Shown: piece after piece, positions 1 through 17,000 of the stretch
Position numbering within the stretch: position 1 is the stretch's first letter
How the letters are laid out: the number at the start of each line of letters is the position of its first letter
Origin: Branchiostoma floridae
Lineage: Eukaryota; Chordata; Leptocardii; Amphioxiformes; Branchiostomatidae
Length of the DNA: 64,000 nt
Direction: 5' to 3'
NCBI RefSeq assembly: GCF_000003815.2
Contig: NC_049996.1
Span: 10,151,503 to 10,215,502, forward strand
Notes under the pieces: generated by a model
Databases searched by the model: none
The model's input: only the letters and a program-made list of their open reading frames with translations
Told to the model about the DNA's origin: nothing
Program-made: the position numbers and the translations under genes

Positions 1-2595
1 AGGATTGGTCCCCGGGGGGCCCAGGTGTCAGGAGGCCTTTTGTAAAGCCTGGGGCTTTGATTAGACTTCATATTGCTTGGCAAAAAGTGCCCCAAACAGG
101 GGAAAATGGTAAAATCTGCTCACCCTGTCACAAGGGGACTCTTCTCCCCCAATTTGGACCCCAAAATTTGTATTTAAAAGCGGTTCAACCCCACTTTGGG
201 GCAGATACTGGGGGGGCCCAAACAGAATGGGGGGGGGTGTAGGTGTGCCCTTGGGGGCTTATATATCCTTGGGGGCTAATGTGTTCCCCCAAATTGGTTA
301 TGTGGGCAATAGAAAGGATTTACCTGACTCAACTGACTGAAATTTCTTAAGAAATTCTGCCATTTTAGTGTTTTGGGGGCTGATTTCTTACTTTCTGTAC
401 CTTTTATTGACAATGCATTATGCACTCTCATAAAATGCTTCAAAGTGTAACCTGAGCGCTTTTCAATACAGCTTTAGGTGTGTAAATGGTTAGAGACTAC
501 TCTCCTTATGCTAGAAAGATCAGCTTTTAACTTTTTCTTCAGTTTGTGTCACTTTTTGGTGAATGCTATGGCGCCTATCAAATGCCTCAGACCACTGCCA
601 AAGCCTTGAGGAAAGTCCTCTGACACCTGCCATGAGATCTACTCCCCTGGGAGCATTCTTGGTCAGAAAGCTTTGAAACTTGGGATAATGTTTGACAACT
701 CTTACCCGCATCATGCGAGATGATTGAAATTTGTCAATTCTCAAGTTCAGGGGGGTGACATTGTCAGGGCAAATGTCAGTATTTCCGGACTTGCGCAGAT
801 GACCCAGTTTTAGTGCCCTCAGAATGCTTAGGTAGGGTTGGGAAAAGTGGCTGTAAAATTGTTTTTCTTGGGATATGTTTGGATTTTGGGGGTGCATCTT
901 ATAGGCAAGGGTTGTAGCTTCTATATTGTGTTGAAAAAACAGATTTTTAGTGATATTTGTGGTTGCAGTAGGCCTTAGAAGTTAGGTGTTTTGGTGTTGT
1001 TTACATGCAGTGAAAGGGGGTGAAAAGGTCTCCCACCTATGTTTTCATGGCGTATAATATAATTCCGCCGTAAATTTTTTCCCTTTTTTGTCGTTAAATT
1101 ACTCTTCAGAGGTCGGACAACCTTGCCAATGTGAGTTTTTCATGTTCTAAAAGTCAGGTAGGTGATTTTTGACAGCCTCTTTCTCCCATGATTCCCATTG
1201 TTAAGAATATGCATAGGAAATATTGAAATTTAGCCTGCATGCTTTCGGTAGGGTATTCTAGTTCAAAATTGGCAAGTGTCAAGACACTCCAAGTGATGCG
1301 GGAAGGGTTGTCAAGCATCGTCACAAGTTTCAAAGACTTCACGGAGACCCTACCCCTAGGATTGGTCCCCAGGGAGCACAGGTGTCAGGAGGCCTGTGGT
1401 AAGGCCTGTGGCTTTGATTAGACTTCATATTGCTTAGCAAAAAGTGACACAAACAGGGGAAAATGGTAAAATCTGCTCACCCTGTCACAAGGAGACTACT
1501 CTCCATCAATTTAGACACCAAAATTTGTATCTAAATGCTGTTCAACCACACTTTGGAGCAGATACTGGGAGTGCACAGAATGGGGGGGGGGGGTGTAGGT
1601 GTGCCCTTGGGGGCTTATATATCCTTGGGGGCTAATGTGTTCCCCCAAATTGGTTATGTGGGCAATAGAAGGATTTACCTGACTCAACTGACTGAAATTT
1701 CTTAAGAAATTCTGCCATTTTAGTGTTTTGGGGGCTGATTTCTTACTTTCTGTACCTTTTATTGACAATGCATTATGCACTCTCATAAAATGCTTCAAAG
1801 TGTAACCTGAGCGCTTTTCAATACAGCTTTAGGTGTGTAAATGGTTAGAGACTACTCTCCTTATGCTAGAAAGATCAGCTTTTAACTTTTTCTTCAGTTT
1901 GTGTCACTTTTTGGTGAATGCTATGGCGCCTATCAAATGCCTCAGACCACTGCCAAAGCCTTGAGGAAAGTCCTCTGACACCTGCCATGAGATCTACTCC
2001 CCTGGGAGCATTCTTGGTCAGAAAGCTTTGAAACTTGGGATAATGTTTGACAACTCTTACCCGCATCATGCGAGTTGATTGAAATTTGTCAATTCTCAAG
2101 TTCAGGGGGGTGACATTGTCAGGGCAAATGTCAGTATTTCCGGACTTGCGCAGATGACCCAGTTTTAGTGCCCTCAGAATGCTTAGGTAGGGTTGGGAAA
2201 AGTGGCTGTAAAATTGTTTTTCTTGGGATATGTTTGGATTTTGGGGGTGCATCTTATAGGCAAGGGTTGTAGCTTCTATATTGTGTTGAAAAAACAGATT
2301 TTTAGTGATATTTGTGGTTGCAGTAGGCCTTAGAAGTTAGGTGTTTTGGTGTTGTTTACATGCAGTGAAAGGGGGTGAAAAGGTCTCCCACCTATGTTTT
2401 CATGGCGTATAATATAATTCCGCCGTAAATTTTTTCCCTTTTTTGTCGTTAAATTACTCTTCAGAGGTCGGACAACCTTGCCAATGTGAGTTTTTCATGT
2501 TCTAAAAGTCAGGTAGGTGATTTTTGACAGCCTCTTTCTCCCATGATTCCCATTGTTAAGAATATGCATAGGAAATATTGAAATTTAGCCTGCAT
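1..2595. repeat. Two direct copies of a ~1.36 kb unit
   Basis: Bases 1-1240 reappear at 1358-2595, so the offset is about 1356 bp. Bases 1241-1357 occur only once, between the copies. From about 250 onward the two copies are almost identical. Within the first 240 bases they differ often, and the differences in copy 1 lengthen G and C runs. Each copy carries an antisense open frame of 125 codons (520-897 and 1875-2252) that differs at one residue between copies. I do not recognise that product, and near-identity of young duplicates does not by itself show coding function. No terminal inverted repeats were found. Confidence 0.9.
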
Positions 2596-3186
2596 CTCAT
2601 TTTGCGTCTCGGGACAGATTCCTAGCGATCTCTAGTGTAACTGCAGCAGCTTCTAATCTTCAAGCAGATGTGTGACACACGATATTTGGTGTGCAGATCT
2701 CTTTCCGGCGTTTTGTTCAATGTAGGAAATAATGCTGAAAAAATAAGCACACCTCAAAGGAAATGTACAAAACAAAGCAAAAGCCCAGATATTGATTGGT
2801 TTTGCCTATTTACGTAAAGCGACACGTTTTAGCTGAATCTGTAATGACTCTTTGACTTTGACTTTATTTAGATCCACTCTTTCTATATCAACTTGATACA
2901 TCTTATCGAAAATATATACAAGGGGTGTCACCAACACTACTTTAAAGTTTTTTCCATAAAAACGTCTATCTGTCGAGCTAACGCGCGACTTGAAAGTTGA
3001 GGCAAAAGTTTTAGAAACTTGAAACCTCATCCTCCTCGATGAAAATGGAATGTTCCGTCTCGCTGTGCACCTTGGGAAACCGGAAGTAAACGTGGACATC
3101 ATCGCTGGAAAATTCGTCTGTTAGCAACGCACGTTTCAGCGTTATTACAGTCTTTATAGGGCATCTAAGTTATTTCTGAGCACATA
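2596..3186. promoter_or_regulatory. UBA5 upstream/promoter region
   Basis: This is the stretch between the 1.36 kb duplication and the UBA5 start codon. ACCGGAAGT at 3079-3087 matches the Ets/GABP consensus common in TATA-less housekeeping promoters and lies about 100 bases before the ATG. A minus-strand open frame of 98 codons covers 2806-3102, head-to-head with UBA5. It is basic and has no domain I recognise. It could be the first exon of a divergent gene or chance. The promoter call is inference from position and the Ets site. Confidence 0.45.
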
Positions 3187-8514
<5,328 letters not shown>

Positions 8515-9967
8515 CAATGCATTCTGGGAGGAAGCAAGGCATTGTGGGTAGAAAAAAGTTGAACAATTTAAAGTAACAAAAAAGTTACCATTTTGTGTCC
8601 TGCAGTTCTCTCTTTACATCACTATCTTTATACAAAGTAAGTCTATAACGTACTCCACCCAGGTGTAAAAAAGTTGGACAGATAAAAGGAGAGGGATGGG
8701 CTCTGCCTTCCAATACCATGCCCAAGACACAGTGAACAACAACCTACTGTTCCTATGGCCTCAAAAAGGCTTCATTTACCTTTACCTACCTTACAAAAAT
8801 ACACAGTATGATAGTTAAAGAATTGCTATGAACATATCAAACTTAGATGTTTACAGCTTTCTTCACTTTTGTATGCTGATAACTGCTAGTCTCTTTGCAA
8901 CAAGAGACTTTTTGAGAACCCACAGCTTCTAAGTACAATTTGTTACAAAGTGCCAAGTATCTCAGACTGCTCACAAAGCTCATAACAATGTTGTGCATAA
9001 AACATTGGGAAAAACATTGACAGGATAGTCAATGTATGTGGGTTGCACTTTGCCCATGTGGCATGCTGGGATAGTAGCAAAAAGAAAAGAAAAAAGTTGA
9101 ACTGATGAAGTCTTATTGATCCCAAAGAAGGCAACTGTGGTCTTTAGAATTTGATCCATGAGTGTTGGAGGAAAGTTTAGCATTGTACTATGGTGTAGTC
9201 TTGTTGAGAATAGAAAATGGATCTCCTAAGACTCCAAAAAACACACTACATCATGAAACATTCCTTATTGCTTGAAATGCTGACAAATGAGTGTTGGAGG
9301 AAAGTTACCTTACAGTTAACTTGATGCATGGCTACCTTTATACATGCTGAGGCTGACTTCTGTGCAGTGTATGACTTAACTGCGGATTCTCTGGTATTGA
9401 AACAAAGGATATCAAATAAAAAAATCAAAATCTGACAGGAAACTGAATGTCTCGTAACAACTTAACTGTTGGAAACCTTGTGTGAAAGGTTCTTCTGAAC
9501 TTCATCCTACCAATATACAACAAATATACACCTTTATAGAAGCACTAGGCAGGATTTAAGCTCTGTTTTACTACCATTATGGAAACAGATGTAGCAACAT
9601 CGATGATTGATAATATACATGTACTTGTCGCTACACGATTTTTTGTTGAAATGCTACATTTTTTAACACACTGACAGAACCTCCATAAAATTATACAAAT
9701 GTACTTACAAATACATTATATATTTGCAAACCATAGATTATCCCTAATTGTTTGTGATGCTAAATGTGCTATACAATATTAACTTACAAAGCTAACATGA
9801 ATGTAGGTTAATTTGTCAAAGTTTGGTGTAAGCAAAGTCCTTGGGACATTCCTAGGGTTTGCCATCTCCCTGGTTTACTAATTACATGATCTACAGCTTG
9901 ATTAATGTTATTTTAATGGAAGCATTTTCATTACGTATAAACCATAATGATGATATGTCAAAAGGCG
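8515..9967. other. UBA5 3' flank and convergent intergenic region
   Basis: This holds the presumed UBA5 3' UTR and the 3' side of the globin gene, which converges from the minus strand. The phrase tgagtgttggaggaaagtt occurs at about 9161 and again at about 9290. I see no further gene or RNA. Confidence 0.6.
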
Positions 9968-12117
9968 CTAATGTGGGTCAAATCCGATCACCATCGTCTC
10001 GATTACAAAAACGATGAATCGACTGTAGATTTCCTCATACTTGATAGTGAAGCGATCTTCCAAACACTCCTGTACACCAGCGAGGAAAGCAGCCTCTATC
10101 GCCTGTAAGGCAATGAGAAAGGTGGAGAAGTTGCCTATAAACTTTTGCATGTATATGCCATTTTGCTCTGCATAAGAAATCTTTCCATTTTCCAAGAGCA
10201 CTGAAGATCGTAGTACAATAAATATTAAGACACCTAGAACTATTCTTGAATGTCTCATTCAAGAAAACGTAAATAGAGATCTAAGAAATGACCATGCACA
10301 CCAATACCCTGGGGAGCAGATTCTCTGGCAAGAACGCAATTCTGATTGATGAGGGACTATACTAGGTCTTCAACTGCAACACGTCTGACAGTAATTTGTC
10401 TGCCAGGAAGCCTTAGAATGCTTCGATTTTTTTCCTAAATAAAAACTCTGTAAAGTGGAACAACATACCCACACATCCTCCGGCGTCATGACGTTCATGT
10501 CAGAGTGCTGGCGTCCAAGTTTGGTCAGCTCACTGATCACGTGATCCAGGTCTCCCAGGTTATCTATTATGTAATCCAGGCAGTCAAAGATGCGCTCACC
10601 TGGGGTAAAACATTTCGTCATACAACATTTTGTATTGTTGTTACATGTGTATAAGATTTCTATCTTAATCGTGCAAATTAGATCATACTGTGCGAGACAG
10701 TCCTTCAGCACTAAGGAAAGGGATGGTACAGGATAGAAGAAGGTGGGGCAGGGCTATCGGCACCAAGGAAATGGATTAAACAAGATGGTATAGGATGGGG
10801 ATGGTCTTTCAGCACCAAGGAAAGGGATGGTACATGGTGGGGAAGGTCCTTCAGCACCAAGGAAAGGGATGGTGCAGGATAGTACAGGGTGGGGAAAGTC
10901 CTTCAGCACCAAGGAAAGGGATTGTATATGGTTGAACAGGTCCTTTAGCACTAAAGCTAAGGATAGTATAGGAAATGAGTGGTCTTTCAGCAGCAATGAA
11001 AGGGATTGCACATGATGGTACAACATGGGGTGGGTTTTCGGTACATGTATTAAGGACAGGCATGGCGGAGAAAAGTTCTTCTTACCTAAGAACTTAATAT
11101 AAGGGCTTGTCGGTATTTCCTCCTCGGTAAGAAGGCTGATTCTCGGCCACTTCTGCCGCAAGCCTGGATTGTCCTGCAGCATCCTGTCAGGGCAAATGTA
11201 TAATCATCATAGTTGAATATTGAATATTTTTTGTCATTAGATAAAACATAACTTCTTTGGGTCTGGCAACTTGAATCGGACTAGCTTGCTAAAGAGAATG
11301 AAATCGATCCAACAGTTTGAAAGTTGAAACGTTGTAATATAACGTTACTGGTACATGTATTTTACATCCAACGAGGAAGACTTTCGATGAAATCGCTGAT
11401 CTGACATGTTTTTCAGGGTTAAATGAACATCTTTGTGGATGGAACTTTCTTAGTGATAAACTAATCGGCTTTAGCCCATAAATAACGTGTCCTGACGGGC
11501 ACATTTGACTCAGCATCCTTGACTGGAGATAAGCAGCTTAGAAATGGTTTTATGCTGTCTATAGGCTTATACAGACATAACTGGTGTTGTAATGGCAGAT
11601 ATATTATGGTACACAAACCAAGACCGTGTAGCACGAATATAATAACCCTAGCATGGTATACATAGAAAAATAAGCCCATGGGAAAGGCTTTCCTCACTTC
11701 ACTCAGGTGAAAATGAGTACCTATCTTCGGTTAGGACCGTCCCTCTGAAAGCTTGACGTTGAATGGAGGTCCCTTGTTTGAGGAGACCCACGCCTCAAGT
11801 ACCTTAAATAACCCACCACACTTATCGAAAAGAGATGTGAGTGGATGAAATAAATCTGTCCGGATGTGCAACCTGTCCTGTTTACCAAATACGCAATACA
11901 AACAAAGAAACAAAGGCTGTTTATGCATGGTGCGTGCTTACCTCAGAAACACGGTCCTGGCCGCCTGGTCCGACTTTCTCGCCACGGTCTTCCACGACTT
12001 CTGCAGGTAAAACCTCTGCCAGGCGTCCAGGGGAAGGCGCCAGTCCTCTCTGTCACCGATACCGGGGCTTTTGTACAACTCTGAACGATCCTTCCTGGTA
12101 CATAACATAGGAACCAT
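9968..12117 (-). CDS. Globin with unusual haem-pocket residues, 4 exons
   Basis: Exons in transcript order are 12117-11942, 11183-11086, 10599-10469 and 10102-9968. All junctions are GT-AG and in phase, giving 540 nt (179 aa). The fold is recognisable: LQKSWKTV for helices A-B, NPGLRQKWP for the C-D region, FLGERIFDCLD for helix E, then NLGDLD, and LGRQHSDMNV, where H123 aligns with the proximal F8 His. The last exon AIEAAFLAGVQECL...IETMVIGF is a typical G-H helix end. Aligned by eye to neuroglobin and myoglobin, CD1 is Trp (W71), CD4 is Ile (I74) and distal E7 is Leu (L91). The first exon may start at ATG 12117 or be entered by splicing (an AG lies at the gtaccag near 12098), so the N-terminus is uncertain. 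Confidence 0.85.
10704..11010. repeat. RE1-like minisatellite in a globin intron
   Basis: About seven units of 42-52 bp lie in the second globin intron. Each centres on TTCAGCACCAAGGAAAGGGA or a variant, starting near 10704, 10756, 10808, 10850, 10902, 10943 and 10985. The units at 10808, 10850 and 10902 contain the exact 12-mer TCAGCACCAAGG that recurs elsewhere in the window, but have GGAAAG in place of GGACAG. Confidence 0.85.
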
Positions 12118-13301
12118 TATATATGTAAAATCTACCCTTAGATTTAAGCATGTATAGTGTCCTACCGTCTAATTTGCAATAAGAAAGAGTTGTCGAGAAA
12201 GTGCTTGGAAAAGAATGCATCAAGCAGTGTATGTGCGTCGGTTATGCAAGCTCTAACTCTTAGCAGAAAGCTGCACATTTTGCCAGCCAGATAGAAATCA
12301 ACGATTCTAACCAAGAAAGTCTATGACAAGGACAAGGCCGTCTGTAACGTTATACATACACCTACTGACAGTATCAGCGTTTTACCCACCTTATAACTGA
12401 CGAGAGCGCCTGTCCGTCCGTCGACATTTCACACCCCATGTTGATTCAACAGTTTTTAACGGCTTTGGTCGTACACGTTTTAACATCAGTGCTTTTACAA
12501 AGCTGACTGCCGCGTGTTTCAGGAAGATAGAATTGAAGGTTGTGCAACATTGCTTCGTTAAAGATACGCGAACTCTTAACACTTTAAGCCTATTACGCCC
12601 CTGTGTTCACAGGTAATGTTTGAATTTGTTTATTCATGAGAAGGCATGAAGTCCGCTTTTTCTTCAGGTCATGATGGCCCCAAGAAGAAGTGACATGCAG
12701 GACATCTCATGAATAAACATGAAGGATGGGGTATATCAGATCTGTTGTAGGACGTCTGAGTGGATGAGTGGAGAAAAAAATTCCATAGCAATCCGTCATG
12801 GCATCCTTGATGTCCTCGTTCAAAGTTCAAGGTAGGACGTTGACATGCATGAAAAAGGCTTAAGCTTAGCACCCATAGAGGGCATGACCTCACATTAGCT
12901 GCAGCAATGACATCATAGATTTACGCGTTAAACAAGGGTAATAAAGGCCATGAATTCATGTGTTGAACAAGGCGAAGGCCAGCTAATCTATAAGAGGATT
13001 CACTACAATTCTTCTAGTTAGGTTTCCTTTTCGCTCAAGGACGCGACAAAAATAGCATCCGCGCACGCGCTGATTTTTGCTGGTTTTTAATAAAAGATTG
13101 ATATTTCCCTCTAAAGAATGAAGGCTGGGAGGGTAGTTTGAGGACTGAACATGTTTTAGGAGAGGTACAAACCAGTGAAACTTGTCATGACATTTCCAAT
13201 ACATATAATAGAAATAAGTGTAGAGCAATACCAGACTCGCAAAAGTTCTGATATTTGGGAGGTCTGTGGTGTTACCAGAAAAATGTTTCTACTATTTCTT
13301 C

Positions 13302-13600
13302 TATCTATAATGGCATAATCGTAATAGCATTTGTAATGCAGGTTGAATAAAAAATCAATTGAATATACATTGCATTATGCATCTATAGGCAATTACAATC
13401 CGTTATCCAAAACCAGAACCATTCGACATTAATTGTTTTTACAATGCATTTAATTTGCATCGTATGAGGCTTTGAAAATTGGCCAGACTAGTATGAATCT
13501 ATTAAGCTGGAAAATCTGCTTGTAAATTTCGTGTAATGATTGTCTGCTGACGTATTTAATTGTTCCACAACTGTATGTATATACATGGTTACAAGTAGGC
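13302..13600. repeat. Upstream copy of direct repeat flanking the NHL gene
   Basis: Starting with atctataatggcataatc, this block aligns colinearly with 18946-19250 at moderate identity (tttaatttgcat, ggccagactagtatgaatct and gaatgattgtctcctgac-type phrases are shared). It lies about 450-700 bases upstream of the NHL gene start codon. The match is divergent, so the duplication is old. Confidence 0.75.
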
Positions 13601-13973
13601 CTTTGCAGCACTTATATCACAGCACCACGAACCAGCACGACTGGCATTCTCTACATAGGGAGAGTGATAGCCGAATTTCATGGTTCGTCTCTGTAGCAGA
13701 CGGAATAATCTGTTCATTTTCGAATCAGTCCAGAATCCGGTCCACTGATTTTTTAGGTCTGTTTTTTTGGACTAGTCCAACATACGACGTTTTAGTCCAG
13801 GCACCGTTCTCACAATGCATAAGCTATTTTTCTGACAGCCTATCTCTCCAGCCTTCCCGGGAGCGAAGTTAACGTAACTGAAACACCACAGAACAATTCC
13901 CCGACGTGCGCTAATGGGCCTGGGCGGGAGGGCAACACTCCCATCACCGTAGAGTTACCGGGAAGCTTCCGAT

Positions 13974-14008
13974 GGGGTGGTTAGCAGATAAGGGCTGCTA
14001 ACCACCCC
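13974..14008 (+). promoter_or_regulatory. Stem-loop just before the NHL start codon
   Basis: The arms ggggtggttagcag (13974-13987) and ctgctaaccacccc (13995-14008) are perfectly complementary over 14 bp around a 7-base loop. The stem ends 16 bases before ATG 14025, so if transcribed it is a strong 5' UTR hairpin close to the initiation codon. A role in translation is inference. It could also be a remnant of an inverted-repeat element. Confidence 0.6.
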
Positions 14009-14024
14009 TGGCGACTCAGATTCC

Positions 14025-17000
14025 ATGGATCCAATAACAGCCGACGACTCTGACTGTGGCGCCGGCTATGACATACCCACCAACATGCAGGCCGCACACG
14101 CAGACCTGTCTCATGTCCGTGACTGTCCTGACTCTACACCAGAACCTGTGGTTCAACATGAGGTTCAGCCCCAGCGCCGCTCATACCGGTCCAGTCTAGC
14201 GGGACAAACGGACGCCTCGCCCGGCCACACAGAAGACCCGTTACCGGACGTCCGTAGCGACGCTTCGTTTGAACACTCTAACCTGGATGACGGACCGTGT
14301 TTCAGTCCTAACAACATTGGAGACCGTCCATCGCAACCGGTAAGCTGTAGTTCTTATAAAGTCAGTGACACTGAACAGAATCAAGCACTTTATGTTGATA
14401 ATCCACTCGTAGAAGCAGAAGAATCCCCGTCAAAACAAATCTACGGTACTGAAGTTGAGAACGCAGAGAGCGTAGTGCAATACCAGCAGAGGGGTTCCTG
14501 TCACAAAGAAGCACTGTCCACCTGCTATCAATGCGACCGAGATGTCGACGATGCCAGTACGGACAGGCAAGATGTCGAGGACTGTGGTGCAGACAGCGAA
14601 GCCGAAAACCATGAAGTTCAAACAGAAACTGTCGCCCAACAGTCGGAGGATGTAGAAAGCTCTAGTCAGAACAGAACAGAGAGAGAAGTTATGTCTGATG
14701 ACGAGTGTATCCGTCCATATGCAGTCGCTTATAACCAGGATGACGAAGATGCCTGTGACATCCAACCATACGCCGTTACTTATGAAGAAGGCGAAGGGCA
14801 ACTCAACACCAGTTCCGGTAAGTTACATTCTACCCACTTACAGCTTACTGATCAGTAACTGATGGGTCATTACATTATACAAGTTTACTACCACTAATGT
14901 GGCAACTATCCTTTATGAAAACGAATAAGTGTCCCTTTTCGTAACGAAGCCACCATTAGGCTAAGTCTGCATTGGAAAAAGGGGTCCTGTTGGACTAGTC
15001 TCTACCAGAATCTGGGTCGCTGGAAAACGGAGTGTAGCCGGCTATATGATAAGTAGCAACCATATAGACTTTAATAACGGCCAAACCTTTTATATTTTAG
15101 ATATAGCTTCTGCAAAACAACAACGTCCCGACCCCATACACAGCGGGAACGCGTCATTTCCCAACCCCATGTACAGCGGGAACGGGAACGCGTTACATCC
15201 CAACCCTTTGTATGCCCCAAATGCTGCACAACCAATGGCAGGTAGAGGTAAGATACGTTTAAGGTTCTTCAATTTAGTTATGTTATGCCTAGGTTACACA
15301 TAGTCGAATCTAGCTCCCGACTCTCTCCTGACTATGGTTAGCAGTGATTCGGGAGCTAAGTTGGCTGGCGTTCGGCTGAGTCGGCTCGTGTTCGGCTGCG
15401 CCATCCGAATGTTTTGAAATGTTCAAAACATTCGGCTCTGAACGGCGGGTCTGGAATGGGTCGGTTGGTGGTTGGCTGGTATTCGGCGCGGTTGGCTAGT
15501 GTTCGGCTGGTGTTCGGGAGTAAGTCAGCAGTCAAATTTAAATCTTAGCCAAGCCAGAAACAACTACTGACTTACTCCCAGCTTGTTTCCAACCTACCAA
15601 CGATTCACACCCAAATTGTAGACAAGTCTCTGCTAACTCGTTCCCAAGCAAAATGACTATTACCAGGACATAGGCGAATCACCCCCGAACTTCACAAGAC
15701 CGACATCCAGCCCAAAACATAAAGAGCTAACTGTGATCCAAGTTTGATCTCTTGGTGATAGAAGAAAGGATTATTTTGATTGAAAGCAAAATAACCATTT
15801 TTTTCTTAAATCGCTGGTTATGTTCATTTCAAGTCGTGAGAGGGTCAGCAATCGGTTGGGAATCTGTCAGGAGAGATTTGGCAGTCTGTGTTAGAGGTTG
15901 GGATGGTTGGGAATAGGTTAGATAGCATTCGGGACACAGTCGGGAGTAAGTCATTTACTGGTCGGGAGATGATTAGGACATGTTCGGGACATGTTCGGCG
16001 CTAAAAGATAGGCGTGGCCTAAACTGGTCAGACTGGTCCCGAACTGACTTCCGTTTTTTTCCTTTTTTGCTTTCCAGGCCAAACGATGTCAGCGTCCTCA
16101 TTATTTTAGGTGTATCTGTTGCCGTACTGATTATCGGTACAGCTTTCTTCTTAGGAGCAGCGACAGGGAAGCAAGATAGTTTTACCTCAACGGTGAGTTG
16201 TACATTTCGATAGTAAAGATATCAAACATCAGTACCACTTGTAATTGTTATTTGTATTTGGATACATAACATAACATAACATAACATAACATAACATAAC
16301 ATAACATAACATAACATAACATAACATAACATAACGATACATACTGTGTCACTGACGAAGGATAGTGGATTCTATCCGAAACGTCTGACCGTTTCAAAAC
16401 CATATCCAGTTGCTTGAGTAACTATTTTTTGGTGTATCGTATTACCTGGATGTCTAACCTACATCGACGTATAACGATACATAGTAGTAACGTTGTGTAT
16501 TGATGTATATTTATACTATTCTCAGGTGTAGCGCGCGTAGTAAATGGCGTTAGTGTCCCTACCCCTAACCGGGAGCCAGACAGGACCGGGTAGCTAGCGA
16601 GTTTTGTTCGGGGAGCCAAGGCAGTCAGCCCTCACATTAGAGCCCCGGGGAGTTTAGGCCCAAAGACGTTGTAGGGCAGGTGGAACTAATCGGGCTTAAA
16701 TTCCCCGGGGCGCTACTAGGAGATCGGCGGGCCTGGCTGTCTTGGGCCACCGAATAAACTGCCCTAGCTGCCCTATCCCGTCTGGCCCCCAGGGTACCCT
16801 ACCTCGGACCTAGACGTCTCGTTGCTAAGCTGAACCTGTTCGAGGTCACTTTCACTCAGGTTGTTCAAGTAAGTAAACGACACTTTCTTTTTTTGTGTGT
16901 GTCAGGCATTGCCGGACCCCACCTTCACAACGGAAACGGACGGAAGCCAACATGTGGACTACACGTCATCTCATGTGGACTACACGTCACCTCATGTGGA

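Larger units (their letters stand above)
12118..14024. other. Intergenic region between globin and NHL genes
   Basis: No gene was recognised. A short inverted repeat (tgtttattcatgaga at 12628-12642, complement at 12705-12719) may be a small MITE. Bases 13302-13600 are related to 18946-19250 (listed separately). The last ~150 bases are GC-richer and probably the 5' UTR of the next gene. Confidence 0.6.

Noticed and set aside
2806-3102. 98-codon minus-strand frame divergent from UBA5 as a confirmed gene
   Set aside because: No recognisable domain, no clear donor and no second exon. Mentioned only within the promoter entry.
14430-14801. 123-codon minus-strand frame
   Set aside because: It is the shadow of exon 1 of the NHL membrane-protein gene, whose plus-strand frame has motif support.
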